Part shown: positions 1-10,076 of the stretch, in pieces | Position numbering within the stretch: the first letter of the stretch is position 1 | How the letters are laid out: the number at the start of each line of letters is the position of its first letter | Assembly (NCBI RefSeq): GCF_002994745.2 | Contig: NC_037093.1 | Location: 42,574,384 to 42,638,383 of the forward strand | DNA length: 64,000 nt | Direction: 5' to 3' | Origin: Rosa chinensis | Lineage: Eukaryota > Streptophyta > Magnoliopsida > Rosales > Rosaceae | Position numbers and translations under genes: made by a program | Notes under the pieces: generated by a model | What the model saw: only the letters and a program-made list of their open reading frames with translations | Told to the model about the DNA's origin: nothing | Database searches by the model: none

Positions 1-2
1 AG

Positions 3-2618
3 AGCACCAAGAAAGAAACTGACCTTTACAAGAAGTGGCATAGATCCAATAGAATGGCTAAGAATCTCATTCGTACCTCTATGTCCAAGACTGTCAGGGG
101 AAGTATAGAAGAACCTGAGCTAGCATCAGATTTTCTGGAACTCATAGGTGCTAAGTTTAAAGAAAGTGAAAAGGCAGAAGCAGCTAGACTAACCAAGGAG
201 TTTCATGATTTGAAGTACATGGATTCAGGGGGAGTTAGAGAACATATTATGAAGATGATCAATATAAATGGCAGACTCAGGGAGCTCTTGATGGGCGTTA
301 GGGATGAGCAGGTAGTGCATTATGCACTTCATTCCTTGCCTAACAGTTTTAGTCATCTTAGGACCAGTTACAACTCTCAAAAGGGAAACTGGACTTTAGA
401 TGAACTTATATCCATCTGTGTTGATGAGGAAGCTAGGATCAAGGAAGAAAAAGAACCTGCTACAGCCATAAATCTCATAGAGAAGCCTAAGAAGAAAAAG
501 CCCCAGAATAAGCTCAAGCCTACCAAAGCCATAACTAAGAGTTCAACAGCTGCAGTGGCCAAGGAAAACAGGCCATTTAGGTTCAAGTGCTACTTTTGCA
601 AAAGAGTAGGACACATGAAAAAGGACTGCACTGGCTATAAAAATTGGTTAGCCAAAAAGGGTAAGATTTTTTCTAATACAGTTTTTTCTTTAGAAATTAA
701 TCTTATAAATATTGAACCACAGTCTTGGTGGATAGATTCAGGCTCACCTATTCATATTACTAATTCTTTGCAGGGATTCATAAGGAGCAGAATCCCAAAA
801 AGTGATGAAGTGAACCTGTGTGTAGGCAATGGCATGAGAGTGGCAGTCAAGGCTATTGGAACCTTAAAGCTCGATCTAGGATTAGGAAAATTGTTAGTTT
901 TGGATAATGTTTTTTATGTACCTTCCATGAGAAGGAATTTGGTTTCAGTTTCTCTTTTAGTAAAATCTGGTTGTAGACTTGTTATTGATAGTAATGGAAT
1001 TCTTATTTCTAAAAATTCTGTTCAAATTGGTTCTGGTGTTATCTCGAATGATTATTTACAGTTAAGTTGTTCAATGGCTCAACAAGAAATTTTACTTGTT
1101 GAAGATAACACAAACAGTACTAGCACTTTAACAGGTGTTAAAAGAACCAAACTAAATGAAAAGTCTGCATTTTTATGGCATAGAAGACTCGGCCATGTTT
1201 CAAAAGAGAGACTGAAAATTTTGGTGAAAAACAACATCCTAAATGAACTTGATTTTTCTGATCTAACAGACTGTGTTGAATGCTTTAAGGGAAAAATAAC
1301 TAATACTAGAAAGAAGACTGCATATAGAAGCCAAAATTTATTAGAACTCATACACACTGATATATGTGGACCATTTAGGCATCAAACTATCTGTGGGAAT
1401 GTGTATTTTATCATATTCATTGATGACTTTTCTAGATACAGTTATATTTATCTACTTTCAGAAAAGGCACAAGCATTGAAAGCCTTTCAAATCTTTAAGT
1501 CTGAGGTAGAAAATCAACTAGAAAAGAAAATCAAAACAGTAAGGTCAGATAGAGGGGGAGAGTTCTATGGAAAGTACACTGAATCCGGCCAACAAAAGGG
1601 TCCATTTGCCTTGTTTTTGCAAGACAATGGAATTAAAGCTCAATACACAACACCCTATAATCCACAACAGAATGGTGTTGCAGAGAGAAAGAATAGGACT
1701 CTTTTGAACATGGTTAGATGCATGATGTGTACAACTGGTTTGCCTAAATTTCTGTGGGGTGAGGCTTTAAAAACTGCAAATTATATTTGCAACAGAACAC
1801 CTAGCAAAGCCATAGAAAATACTGCTTTTGAGCTTTGGTGTGGCAGGAAACCTAGTCTTCATCACTGTCATGTTTGGGGATGTCATGCAGAAGCTAGGAT
1901 TTATAATCCAAGCTTGAATAAACTTGACCCCAAAACTGTTAGTTGCTATTTTGTAGGTTATCCAGATAAATCTAAAGGCTATAAGTTATATTCTGCTCAT
2001 CATTCACCTAGAATTTTTGAAACACATCAAGTAAAGTTTCTAAGTGAAAAAGTTCACAATACAAACCTTGAGGATTTAACCTCAGTTTTTGAGGAAATTG
2101 TGTCAGATGAGAATTTAAGTGTAGCATTGCCTTTAGAACAAGATGTAACTGATCATGTCACTGGTCACGTAACTGACTATGTCACTGACCAAGTAACTGT
2201 CCCTGGTCGAGTAACTGGTCAAGTGATTGACCATGTCACTGACCAAGTAACTGTCCCTGGTCGAGTAACTGACCAAGTCACTGACCATGTAACTGTACCT
2301 GATCAAGTCACTGCCCATGTCACTGCCCATGTCACTGACCATGTAACTACCCAAGTAACTGTACCTGGTCAAGTCACTGCCCATGTCACTGACCAAGTAA
2401 CTGACCACGTAACTGGTCAAGTAACTGAACCTCAAAATCCTCCAGTAGCTCAACCTAGAAGATCACAGAGAGCAAGAAAACCAACTTATGGGGGGAAGAG
2501 AGTGACTACATTGTTTATCTACAAGAAGCAGAAATTGAAATGGACTGTGCAGAGGACAATGATCCAACTACATTTAATCAGGCCATTGAAAGTAGTGAAT
2601 CTCATCAATGGCAGCTAG
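3..2618 (+). CDS. Copia gag-protease-integrase polyprotein, 5' partial, frameshifted before RT
   Basis: The frame is open from base 3, so the first ATG at 54 is internal. It carries a gag domain, a lysine-rich stretch, a CCHC zinc knuckle (CYFCKRVGHMKKDC, near 588-629), a protease motif WIDSGS near 730, a gag-pre-integrase HRRLGH region near 1180 with the following CVEC, and an integrase core with D, D and E residues (HTDICGP, SDRGGEF region and the GVAERKNR segment). An acidic linker with a VT-rich tandem repeat follows. Homology to Copia stops near the six-G run at 2490-2495; the rest of this frame to 2618 is out-of-frame translation, and the polyprotein continues in another frame. The element makes virus-like particles and integrates cDNA; this copy is broken at the G run unless the sequence there is wrong. 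Confidence 0.9.
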   Translation, partial: STKKETDLYKKWHRSNRMAKNLIRTSMSKTVRGSIEEPELASDFLELIGAKFKESEKAEAARLTKEFHDLKYMDSGGVREHIMKMININGRLRELLMGVRDEQVVHYALHSLPNSFSHLRTSYNSQKGNWTLDELISICVDEEARIKEEKEPATAINLIEKPKKKKPQNKLKPTKAITKSSTAAVAKENRPFRFKCYFCKRVGHMKKDCTGYKNWLAKKGKIFSNTVFSLEINLINIEPQSWWIDSGSPIHITNSLQGFIRSRIPKSDEVNLCVGNGMRVAVKAIGTLKLDLGLGKLLVLDNVFYVPSMRRNLVSVSLLVKSGCRLVIDSNGILISKNSVQIGSGVISNDYLQLSCSMAQQEILLVEDNTNSTSTLTGVKRTKLNEKSAFLWHRRLGHVSKERLKILVKNNILNELDFSDLTDCVECFKGKITNTRKKTAYRSQNLLELIHTDICGPFRHQTICGNVYFIIFIDDFSRYSYIYLLSEKAQALKAFQIFKSEVENQLEKKIKTVRSDRGGEFYGKYTESGQQKGPFALFLQDNGIKAQYTTPYNPQQNGVAERKNRTLLNMVRCMMCTTGLPKFLWGEALKTANYICNRTPSKAIENTAFELWCGRKPSLHHCHVWGCHAEARIYNPSLNKLDPKTVSCYFVGYPDKSKGYKLYSAHHSPRIFETHQVKFLSEKVHNTNLEDLTSVFEEIVSDENLSVALPLEQDVTDHVTGHVTDYVTDQVTVPGRVTGQVIDHVTDQVTVPGRVTDQVTDHVTVPDQVTAHVTAHVTDHVTTQVTVPGQVTAHVTDQVTDHVTGQVTEPQNPPVAQPRRSQRARKPTYGGKRVTTLFIYKKQKLKWTVQRTMIQLHLIRPLKVVNLINGS
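2145..2432 (+). repeat. In-frame VTxx tandem repeat in the integrase-RT linker
   Basis: About 22 units encode Val-Thr-x-x (12 bp, x usually DH, DQ, GH, GQ or AH), interspersed with four 18-bp units encoding VTVPGR or similar. All variation keeps the frame. The region lies between integrase and RT, where Copia proteins are poorly conserved. Confidence 0.9.
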
Positions 2619-4144
2619 CAATGGAAGCAGAAATTAATTCCATGAGTCAAAATGCAGTTTGGGAATTAGTTGAACCTGACCCCAACCAGAAGCCTATAGG
2701 TTGTAAATGGGTTTTCAAAACCAAAAGAGATGCAAATGGCAATGTAGAGAGACATAAAGCAAGATTAGTTGCCAAGGGTTTTACACAGAAGGAGGGCATT
2801 GACTTTACTGAGACTTTTTCTCCAGTTTCTACAAAAGACTCGTTTAGGATAATCATGGCTTTAGTGGCTCATTTTGATATGGAGCTGCACCAGATGGATG
2901 TTAAAACAGCTTTCTTGAATGGCGAACTAGATGAAGTGATTTATATGAGGCAGCCAGAAGGGTTTGTACAAGCTGGAAGTGAAAACTTAGTGTGTAAGTT
3001 AAGAAAATCAATTTATGGCCTAAAACAAGCTTCTAGACAGTGGTACAAGAAATTTGATTCTGTGATTTCTACTTTTGGATTTACAGAAAATCTTGTTGAT
3101 GAGTGTGTTTATTTGAAGACTGTTGGGAACAATTTTATTTTTCTGGTACTCTATGTGGATGATATACTTTTGGCTAGCAGTAACATTAAATTGCTTAAAG
3201 ATACTAAGAGTTTTCTGTCAATGAATTTTGACATGAAAGACTTAGGAGAAGCATCCTATGTACTAGGTATTGAGATTAAAAGAGATAGGGCACAGAGACT
3301 ACTTGGTTTGTCTCAACACAATTATATTACCAAAGTTTTAAAGAGGTTTGGTATGGAGAAGTGTGCAGCTGGAGAAGTTCCCATGTCCAAAGGAGATAAG
3401 TTAACCAAGAAGCAAAGTCCCAATAGTAATGTTGAAAAGGAAAATATGGAGTCAAAGCCTTATGCCAGACTTGTAGGAAGTCTCATGTATGCGCAAGTCT
3501 GCACTAGGCCAGACTTGTCTTTTGCAGTAGGGATTTTGTCAAGATTCCAATCTAATCCAGGCCATGAACATTGGGTAGCTGGGAAGAAAGTGTTGAGATA
3601 CCTGCAGAGAACTAAAAGCCATATGCTAGTTTATAGGCAAGTGGAGGATCTGAAACTCATAGGATTCTCAGACTCGGATTTTGCAGGGAATTATCCAGAC
3701 TCCAAGAAGTCGACTTGTGGATATGTGTTCATGCTTGCAGGAGGTGCTATTGCTTGGAAAACCATGAAACAAACACTTGTTTCAACTTCTACTATGCAAG
3801 CTGAATTTATTGCAGTATATGAAACTGTGTGTGAAGGACTTTGGATTAGGAATTTTCTCATGCAGACCAAAGTATTGAGTCACATTGTGGCTGGAACACT
3901 TGCGATTTATTGTGACAATGAGGCTGCAGTTTTCTTTAGCAAGAACAGTAAAAGGTCAAATAATTCCAAGCATATTGATCTAAAGTATTACAGTGTTAGA
4001 GAAAGAGTAAAGCATGGTGAAATAGCTGTTTTGAGTATTGACACAAATTCACAGCTAGCAGATCCTTTCACCAAGGCATTGTCAGTAGCAGCATTCCAGA
4101 AACATACAGCAAGCATTGGAATTTTAGCTAATATAGATGCTTAG
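2492..4144 (+). CDS. Copia reverse transcriptase and RNase H
   Basis: This is the downstream half of the same polyprotein. Reading in this frame from just after the G run gives an acidic lead-in to the RT domain, with a first ATG at 2540. Visible motifs are GCKWVFKTKRD, ARLVAKGFTQKEGIDF, MDVKTAFLNGEL and the catalytic LYVDD near 3150. The RNase H has GFSDSDFAGN, the STSTMQAEF segment and YCDNEAA. It ends at a TAG just before the 3' non-coding part. Relative to the upstream block the frame is displaced as by a one-base loss or two-base gain. No internal stops occur, so the copy is fairly recent. Confidence 0.9.
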   Translation, partial: GEESDYIVYLQEAEIEMDCAEDNDPTTFNQAIESSESHQWQLAMEAEINSMSQNAVWELVEPDPNQKPIGCKWVFKTKRDANGNVERHKARLVAKGFTQKEGIDFTETFSPVSTKDSFRIIMALVAHFDMELHQMDVKTAFLNGELDEVIYMRQPEGFVQAGSENLVCKLRKSIYGLKQASRQWYKKFDSVISTFGFTENLVDECVYLKTVGNNFIFLVLYVDDILLASSNIKLLKDTKSFLSMNFDMKDLGEASYVLGIEIKRDRAQRLLGLSQHNYITKVLKRFGMEKCAAGEVPMSKGDKLTKKQSPNSNVEKENMESKPYARLVGSLMYAQVCTRPDLSFAVGILSRFQSNPGHEHWVAGKKVLRYLQRTKSHMLVYRQVEDLKLIGFSDSDFAGNYPDSKKSTCGYVFMLAGGAIAWKTMKQTLVSTSTMQAEFIAVYETVCEGLWIRNFLMQTKVLSHIVAGTLAIYCDNEAAVFFSKNSKRSNNSKHIDLKYYSVRERVKHGEIAVLSIDTNSQLADPFTKALSVAAFQKHTASIGILANIDA

Positions 4145-4760
4145 GTTCAGTAGAGAGTTAGTCCAGTTGGAGCATTTAAAATTCTAAGGTTTTTTGAGTT
4201 CTTGTGTTTTAGTTGTGATCTTTTATTTTGTTTATCACAACTTGTTTGTAATGACAGATTTTATTATTAATAAATTTTGAGGTATTTTCAGATTTTGGTT
4301 ATTACTGCAGTTTTTGTTCAATGTTCTGAAAATTATCGATTTTGTGTTTAAAGTTATACTTGCTATCAGATGGCTTAAATCATGTGAAGCATGATGTTAA
4401 GGTTCAAGCAATATCTTTAAGCCATCAGTGTTCAGTAAATTTGCTTGAGTTTTTGGTTTTAGAAACATAAAGTAGGACCTAATATATGTTTACTTGTTGA
4501 TACACATTAACATATATTGTATCACTTCTGGTTTGACATATGTGGATTGCAGGAGCTTGTGTTTGTGGTTTTGAAACTCTGCATTTTTGTTAAAATGTAT
4601 ACTGTTTCTTGCTCTGCATAAGTAACTGTGATCTGACCATGTTGGAATGGATTTTCGATTTAAGTTTGTTATCTGGCGCGCACTTCAGTAAGTTAAGTAG
4701 GTTTTGATGTTCTCTGGTGCAAATCATCGAGCATGATATGTGTGAGTCCAAAGGGGAGAT
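4145..4760 (+). other. Copia 3' non-coding internal region and polypurine tract
   Basis: About 600 AT-rich bases without a reading frame separate the RNase H stop from the LTR. The tract AAAGGGGAGAT sits immediately before the TG that opens the LTR and is the likely plus-strand primer. Confidence 0.75.
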
Positions 4761-5236
4761 TGTAAGATCAAATATGGACATAACACATATCATCATAAAG
4801 TAATTGATGATTAGCTTAATATCAATCCTAGTTTAACATGGATACAAACAGTAAATCAATACTAGTGACTTAATGAATAGTGTATCAATTCATTAAGGAT
4901 AGTAATCTATTGCTTAGTCTACAAGGAAGGCTACAAGTTGTGATACATTAAGAATCTAACTAGGAAACCTAAACCGATATGGATAGCTTTAATGGGAAGC
5001 TTCTTGAGGTTTAAGTCACCTATATATACAGATGAATTGGTCCCTGATTACTACCGACGTTTTGCATATTGTTCTGTCCATTGAGAAGCAAGTTGGTAAG
5101 TAACAGAAGGCTATATTCAGTGTTCGTGTTTGCAGTTGCATAAGATGGAATCCATGCCAGTAATTGCTGAAGGTAAGCCTTAATCCCTTTTATGATTGTG
5201 TGCATATGTTGTGAGCATGTATATGGTTATTTTACA
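4761..5236 (+). mobile_element. 3' LTR of the Copia element
   Basis: The LTR starts TGTAAGATC directly after the polypurine tract and ends in TTTTACA, so the ends form the inverted repeat TGTAA/TTACA. Its length is 476 bp. A TATA-like CTATATATAC lies near 5021-5030, the expected promoter. The next base, 5237, is host O-methyltransferase sequence; the adjacent five bases TTAGC would be one copy of the target duplication. The 5' LTR is not in the window, so the boundary rests on the polypurine tract, the terminal repeat and the break in host homology. Confidence 0.8.
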
Positions 5237-5721
5237 TTAGCCGCTGCAAAGCTCCATATATCCTCACCATGTACTGCCTCAAATGCGGGTGTAATAGTAC
5301 CATTTCCTAGAATACGGGCACTAAGGCCATGCCATGGTGCTAGCATTACAGGACTACTCTCCAGCAAAATCAATGCAGCCATGCTATTTTGACTGGATTT
5401 TAGTAGACAGCGGGACAAAGGTGTTTGTGCATAACTTTTGGGGCCTGATGGGATTTTGGGTTGGGCTTCTTTGAATATCTGGTGGTGAACTAGGAACCTC
5501 ATGATGCGGTAAAGGGAAGAAGGATCACACTTGAGAGTTGTGGATAGCTCAAAGAGTGTCATGGGGCTTCCATGGCTTTCAATAGCATCAGCTATTCCAA
5601 GCTCAATGGCACACTTCACCACTGCGATTTTTGAAAACCCGAACACATATTTCCACACTTCCACCTTGGCTTGTTCCTCTTCTTTCTGTTCCAATGTTAG
5701 CGCCCTTTGTCTATGTTCCAT
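5237..5721 (-). pseudogene. Plant O-methyltransferase (COMT type), first exon cut by the Copia LTR
   Basis: About 161 codons read from the ATG at 5721 (MEHRQRALTLEQ) to the LTR edge. They give the N-terminal dimerisation domain of class II plant O-methyltransferases (VWKYVFGFSKIAVVKCAIEL, then SPMTLFELS and SSLYRIMRFLVH) and the following conserved PLSRCLL, WHGLSARIL and FEAVHGEDIWSFAAAN. Homology stops exactly at the LTR end; the frame then runs two codons into LTR sequence and stops. The SAM-binding C-terminal part is absent and would lie left of the window beyond the element. Such enzymes methylate phenylpropanoids or related phenols with S-adenosylmethionine; the substrate cannot be told. 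The ATG at 5721 is chosen because upstream translation is TA microsatellite. Alternative: the junction is an exon end with a GTAAAA donor, but the LTR structure explains it better. Confidence 0.82.
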
Positions 5722-5753
5722 CTTTTTCTTGGCAAGTCCCAAGCTCCTAGCAT

Positions 5754-5756
<3 letters not shown>

Positions 5757-5810
<54 letters not shown>

Positions 5811-6000
5811 GGAGTGAACATTTTGGGTAATCCATCATTTTCAATGGGATTTAATTTTTCATATATATATATATATACAATTGGAGTGAACATTTTGGGT
5901 AATCCATCATTTTCAATGGGATTTTCATATATATATATATATATATACAATTGGAGTGAACATTTTGGGTAATCCATCATTTTCAATGGGATTTAATTTT
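5757..6000. repeat. TA microsatellite plus three copies of a ~55-bp promoter repeat
   Basis: A (TA)n tract at about 5757-5806 is followed by three near-identical copies of a ~55-bp block beginning AATTGGAGTGAACATTTTGG, at 5807, 5879 and 5949, separated by more TA repeats. It lies just upstream of the O-methyltransferase start, so it was its promoter or 5' leader. Confidence 0.92.
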
Positions 6001-6276
6001 TCCAACCGCTCATTTCTTTAGGATTTGTTTCCAATCATGGATGCGTCCCACTGGTCATTTTGTAATCTTTTCTTTTCTTTTCTTTTTGTCAATTGTCCTC
6101 ATTACAGTCTTGGCGCAGTATGTTGGAAGGATGCTACTTCTTTGCTAAAAGTATCTTACGACAGAAGATGCACTTTACACATGTTATTTTTATAAGACAT
6201 GGAAATAATTAACGAAAGATAATATTTTACATATAAATAAGCGTCAAAAAATTATTAGAGCAAGTTCACTTATTTG

Positions 6277-6495
6277 ATCATTGCAATTTTCGAAAACCCA
6301 AGCACATATTTCAACACTTCCACTTTAGAACGTTCCTCCTCTCTCTCTTCCAAGTTAGCTCTCTTTGTGTATTTTCCATCTTTTTTGTTGTGTGTTCGTG
6401 TGTACTTGTTCTATATATGCTCTTAGCAAAGTTATATATACACAATTTTTGTATACAGTCTGAGTAATCCATCATTTAATAGGGATTTTACAAGA
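6277..6495 (-). pseudogene. Degraded duplicate of the O-methyltransferase 5' end
   Basis: Bases 6277-6400 match the segment at 5620-5735 (the GFSKIAVVK codons through the start codon) with many substitutions. A weak copy of the 55-bp promoter repeat follows at about 6460-6495. This is a fragment of a tandem duplicate, not a working gene. Confidence 0.7.
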
Positions 6496-7215
6496 TTGTA
6501 TTATTCATTGTTTAAGAATTATTTCCAATTAAAGGTATGTGATACATTCTGACTAAACTGATACATCTTTATAGCACAAAACAATTTCAAAATTTGAGCA
6601 CATTTTTATCACGCATAACACAAGCCCCCTTATTTTAATTAGGCACAGCAGACAAACCCCATCGCATCTTGGATTGAAGATCTGAAATAACCAGCACTAC
6701 ATGCATGCACCTGGATTGGAACCTCACCAGCTGCATCCTTGCCCCAAGTGCAAAGGTGATCTCATTTAAGCTTTGTTTCAAGGCCAAAGAATTTTGTGCC
6801 GCAATGGTTTGCTACATCTTTGCTTGAAGCATCCTTATTTATTTTGAACTCTTAGAATTTTCAAATGCTTGGCATCTGCATGCATATGTTCTTCTGTTTT
6901 GTGGTTAAGACAAGGATTAGAACAACGTAGACTATGATATACCACCATTCAAGGATTGCTTCACTAATGACGTGGGAAATATGAACAATAATATCAGCTA
7001 ACAGTACTTGGCAGAATGGCCTCCAATTAATACTAATAATACAATAAACTGTTTATCAAACTATCAGCTAACAGAAAATGCAGAGGACTATGAGTATTGA
7101 AGAGGATAATACGAGCCTCAGTGGAACGGGAGGTAGTTTTCAAGATGATAGTTTGAAGAGAAATGCATTTTCTTCTACTTCAACAGTTCCGTCATAGCAA
7201 AAAAAGTAAAGGTGG
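6496..7215. other. Intergenic, nothing recognised
   Basis: AT-rich sequence with no long reading frame. It ends at the target duplication of the MULE. Confidence 0.6.
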
Positions 7216-7479
7216 AAGAAACAAGAGTTAATTACATATAAGTGCATATTTGAATGTTTTTTTAGCTATAAGGCCACCAACTTTTTTTTTCCCTCATAAG
7301 GCCACTAGAATAAAAAAAGGTGTTCAATTTTAGATATAAAAATTAATATATTTACATAAATGCCACTAGAGTAAAAAGTTAACAATCATCCTCTCTCTTC
7401 TCTCCGGTGAGGTCTCCGGCCAACTCCGGCCGGTCTCTGGTAGACCTCCGGCCAACTTCCGGTGAACTCCGGCGACCAC

Positions 7480-8250
7480 AAAAACTACTGTCACTAACAC
7501 CAAAAGCTACTGTCGTAAGCAATAAAAACTACTCTGATGAGATTTCCGATAACCTCCGGCGAGGTCACAAAAGCTATTGTTATCAGTAACAAAAGCTACT
7601 GTGGTGAGATTTCCGACAACCTCTGACGAGGTCACAAAAACTATTGTCACCAGCAACAAAAGCTACTGTCATTAGCAATAAAAGTTACTCTGGTGAGATT
7701 TCCGGCAACTTCTGGTGAGGTAACAAAAGCTACTCCTTACCAAAAAGACCTAATGCTCCCTAAAACCAAAAGCTATTATCCCCACTAACAAAAGCTACTG
7801 TCACCAACATCAAAAGCTACTCTCATCAGCAACAAATGTTACTCTCACCAAAAACAGAAAACTACTCTCACGAACAGCAAAAGTTGCTCTCACTAACACT
7901 AAAAGCTACTTTCACCAACAATAAAAGTTATTGTCACCAATACCAGCGACCCACTCTCACTAACACTAGAAAGCTACTCCATAAACAAAAGCTACTCTCA
8001 CCAACACAAAAAGCTACTACCACCACCACAAAAAAACTACATTCACCACCAACAAAAACTACTCTCACCAATGTCAAAAACTACTATCACCACCGCAAAA
8101 AGCTACAATCATCACCACCAAAAGTTACTCTCACCAACAACAAAAGATACTATCATCAACATCAAAATCTCTTCTCACCAACAATAAAAAACTACTTTCA
8201 CCAACTCCGAAAGCTACTCTTACCAACTCTGAAAATTACTCTTACCAACA
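7480..8250. repeat. Degenerate short tandem repeats inside the MULE
   Basis: Dozens of imperfect units of about 27-30 bp built on AAAAGCTACTCTCACCAACA. The reading frame at 7836-8288 is open only because the repeat lacks stops; it is not likely a gene. At the left, units alternate with GGTGAGATTTCCGGCAAC, suggesting a longer ancestral unit. Confidence 0.8.
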
Positions 8251-9301
8251 TTGAAAACCGCATCTTAGATAAACAGAGAGAGTTTTGAGGGTTCTTTACT
8301 TGTGAGAACAAATGCATTAAAACCAAAGCAGGCCCAAATGCCAACAGAGGCTATCATAAGTTCAGAACATTAAAACTAGTCTGTGCAGAATCAAAGAGAA
8401 TCAAAGGGACAGAGGAACTTGACACAAGAAAATGGTAGGCAATATATGAAGGGTTTTACCAGCAGGGTGACAAAAGCACAAAATGAGAAACCAAACAGGC
8501 TTTGAATTGATTAAGCTTATCCAGGTCTCAGAGCTAGTTCTTTGAATTGATGACTAGTATATGAATTACAGCCACTCGGTAATTCTACGACATCAAATAC
8601 ACATCACAAATTCACTTAAATTTTGAACATCAAACTTAACTATTCCAATCGCTCTAAACAATTTGTAATCATGTAGAGGTTTCTCAATTCTTACAGCAAA
8701 TCAAACTCAAGAAATTCAGAATCCAAATACTCAGTAAATCAAACTTAAGAATTCCACAAGCTCCGAATGTTCAAAAATCAAATAATCCTAGGCTGAATTA
8801 GCTAGGAGATGCAATATGAAAATAGAAGGTAAACCTGAAGCTCGACGACGATGACGAATTAGGGCCGATTGCGCTCAGGCCCGACTACGAAGAACGCGTC
8901 TGGAATCCGCTCAGGTTGAATTAGAGGACATCGACGACCTCGTATCTCGACGAGGAGCGTAAGGTCGCAGGAGTTGAACAACACGGCGGTATCGAAGACG
9001 CCGATCAGATCAGATCTACTTCACCTTCATCCTTCTCGCCTTGCGCTGCGGGATCGTGAGATAGCCGGATTGGTGTTAGAGGCAATGGATTTAAGGACCT
9101 CGATGATCCATTTTCCGGCGACGTTATCCTCATGCGCGGAGATGATGAGAATCTACTCCGGCTCGTCTCCGTTCGGGTTTGCTTCGACTGAGAAAGGTAA
9201 TGGAGATGGAATCGGCGATGGCGTTGAGGAAGGGTGCCGCCGGAGCCGAGCGAGATGGTGAGGAAGGGAGCTGCCGGAGCTGAGCAAGGGTTTTCTCGTC
9301 G

Positions 9302-9303
<2 letters not shown>

Positions 9304-9345
<42 letters not shown>
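9304..9345. repeat. GA microsatellite
   Basis: About 20 GA units at the inner edge of the right inverted repeat of the MULE. Confidence 0.95.
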
Positions 9346-9348
<3 letters not shown>

Positions 9349-9524
9349 CGTTTTGGTGAGACTGATCGATGGAGTCCGTTTAATTTCTTCCACGAAGGGC
9401 AAAATCGTCAGTAAGGAAATAATTTTAAGATAAAAGTGGCCTTATGTGTACAAAAATCTTTGGTGGCCTTATGGCTAATTTAAGTTTCAAAATGACACTT
9501 GTATGTAATTTTCTAAAGAAACAA

Positions 9525-10076
9525 TTGCTATAGCATAGTCTGAAATGGCTTCTTCAATCAAAATGTTTAGAATGTTTACATTTTAAGTCTATGAATTCAA
9601 GCAAGACCAAAATCGAATTGTGACTATGAAATTTCAGTTGTTGCATTTTTCAAATTTCTAGTGTTTTTAATTGTTTTTTCATTTTAATGGAAGTTTTGGA
9701 GTTAATTGTTGAAGCACAAATTTTTCTTGTTTAACCATCTATTTAGTTTATATATATAAAAAAAAAAGTTTGCAATTAACTACAATAGTTCTATAGCAAA
9801 ATATATTTAAAAAAAAATTTAATTTTGTCAAAAAAAATATGTTTATGAAATTCCATAATTAAATCTCTTCACTCAAAAAAATTACCCAAATAAATCATTT
9901 AAATAATCCACCATTCATTTTCCCTTCATTTTAATTTCTTTTCCCATTTTTTCTTATCAAAAGTTATTTTTGTAGTAAAAAGAAGAAAAGAAAAAAGAAC
10001 AGAAATAGTCCCTACTAATAGGGCCGAACTATGTTTCTGGCCAAGTTGTTTCCCGGCAAACTGAACTGAAAAATCC
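9525..10076. promoter_or_regulatory. AT-rich upstream region of the F-box gene
   Basis: No reading frame. A/T-rich promoter-like sequence directly upstream of the F-box start; no specific element can be defended. Confidence 0.45.

Larger units (their letters stand above)
1..5236 (+). mobile_element. Ty1/copia LTR retrotransposon, 5' part outside the window
   Basis: The window opens inside the gag reading frame, which stays open to the left edge from base 3. The domain order is gag zinc knuckle, protease, integrase, reverse transcriptase, RNase H, which is the Copia order. About 600 non-coding bases follow the last stop, then a purine-rich tract (about 4750-4760) and a 3' LTR that ends at 5236. 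The 5' LTR, primer-binding site and gag start lie left of the window. One frameshift separates the two coding blocks. Confidence 0.93.
7225..9515. mobile_element. Non-autonomous Mutator-like (MULE) element
   Basis: The ends are inverted copies of each other over roughly 100 bp: the left side reads AATTACATATAAGTG and then GCTATAAGGCCACC, and the reverse complement of the right side reads AATTACATACAAGTG and then GCCATAAGGCCACC. Both flanks carry the perfect 9-bp duplication AAGAAACAA (7216-7224 and 9516-9524), the size made by Mutator transposases. The inside has no transposase: a degenerate CT-ACT repeat block, an AT-rich middle, and a GC-rich segment (about 8830-9300) ending in a GA microsatellite. 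The GC-rich segment could be a captured gene piece, but I recognise no protein in it. Confidence 0.87.

Noticed and set aside
2133..2453. 106-codon antisense frame with SDMGSD repeats
   Set aside because: Shadow of the VTxx repeat in the Copia coding strand.
7836..8288. 150-codon open frame
   Set aside because: It lies wholly in the degenerate ACT-rich tandem repeat of the MULE and shows repeat periodicity, not protein character.
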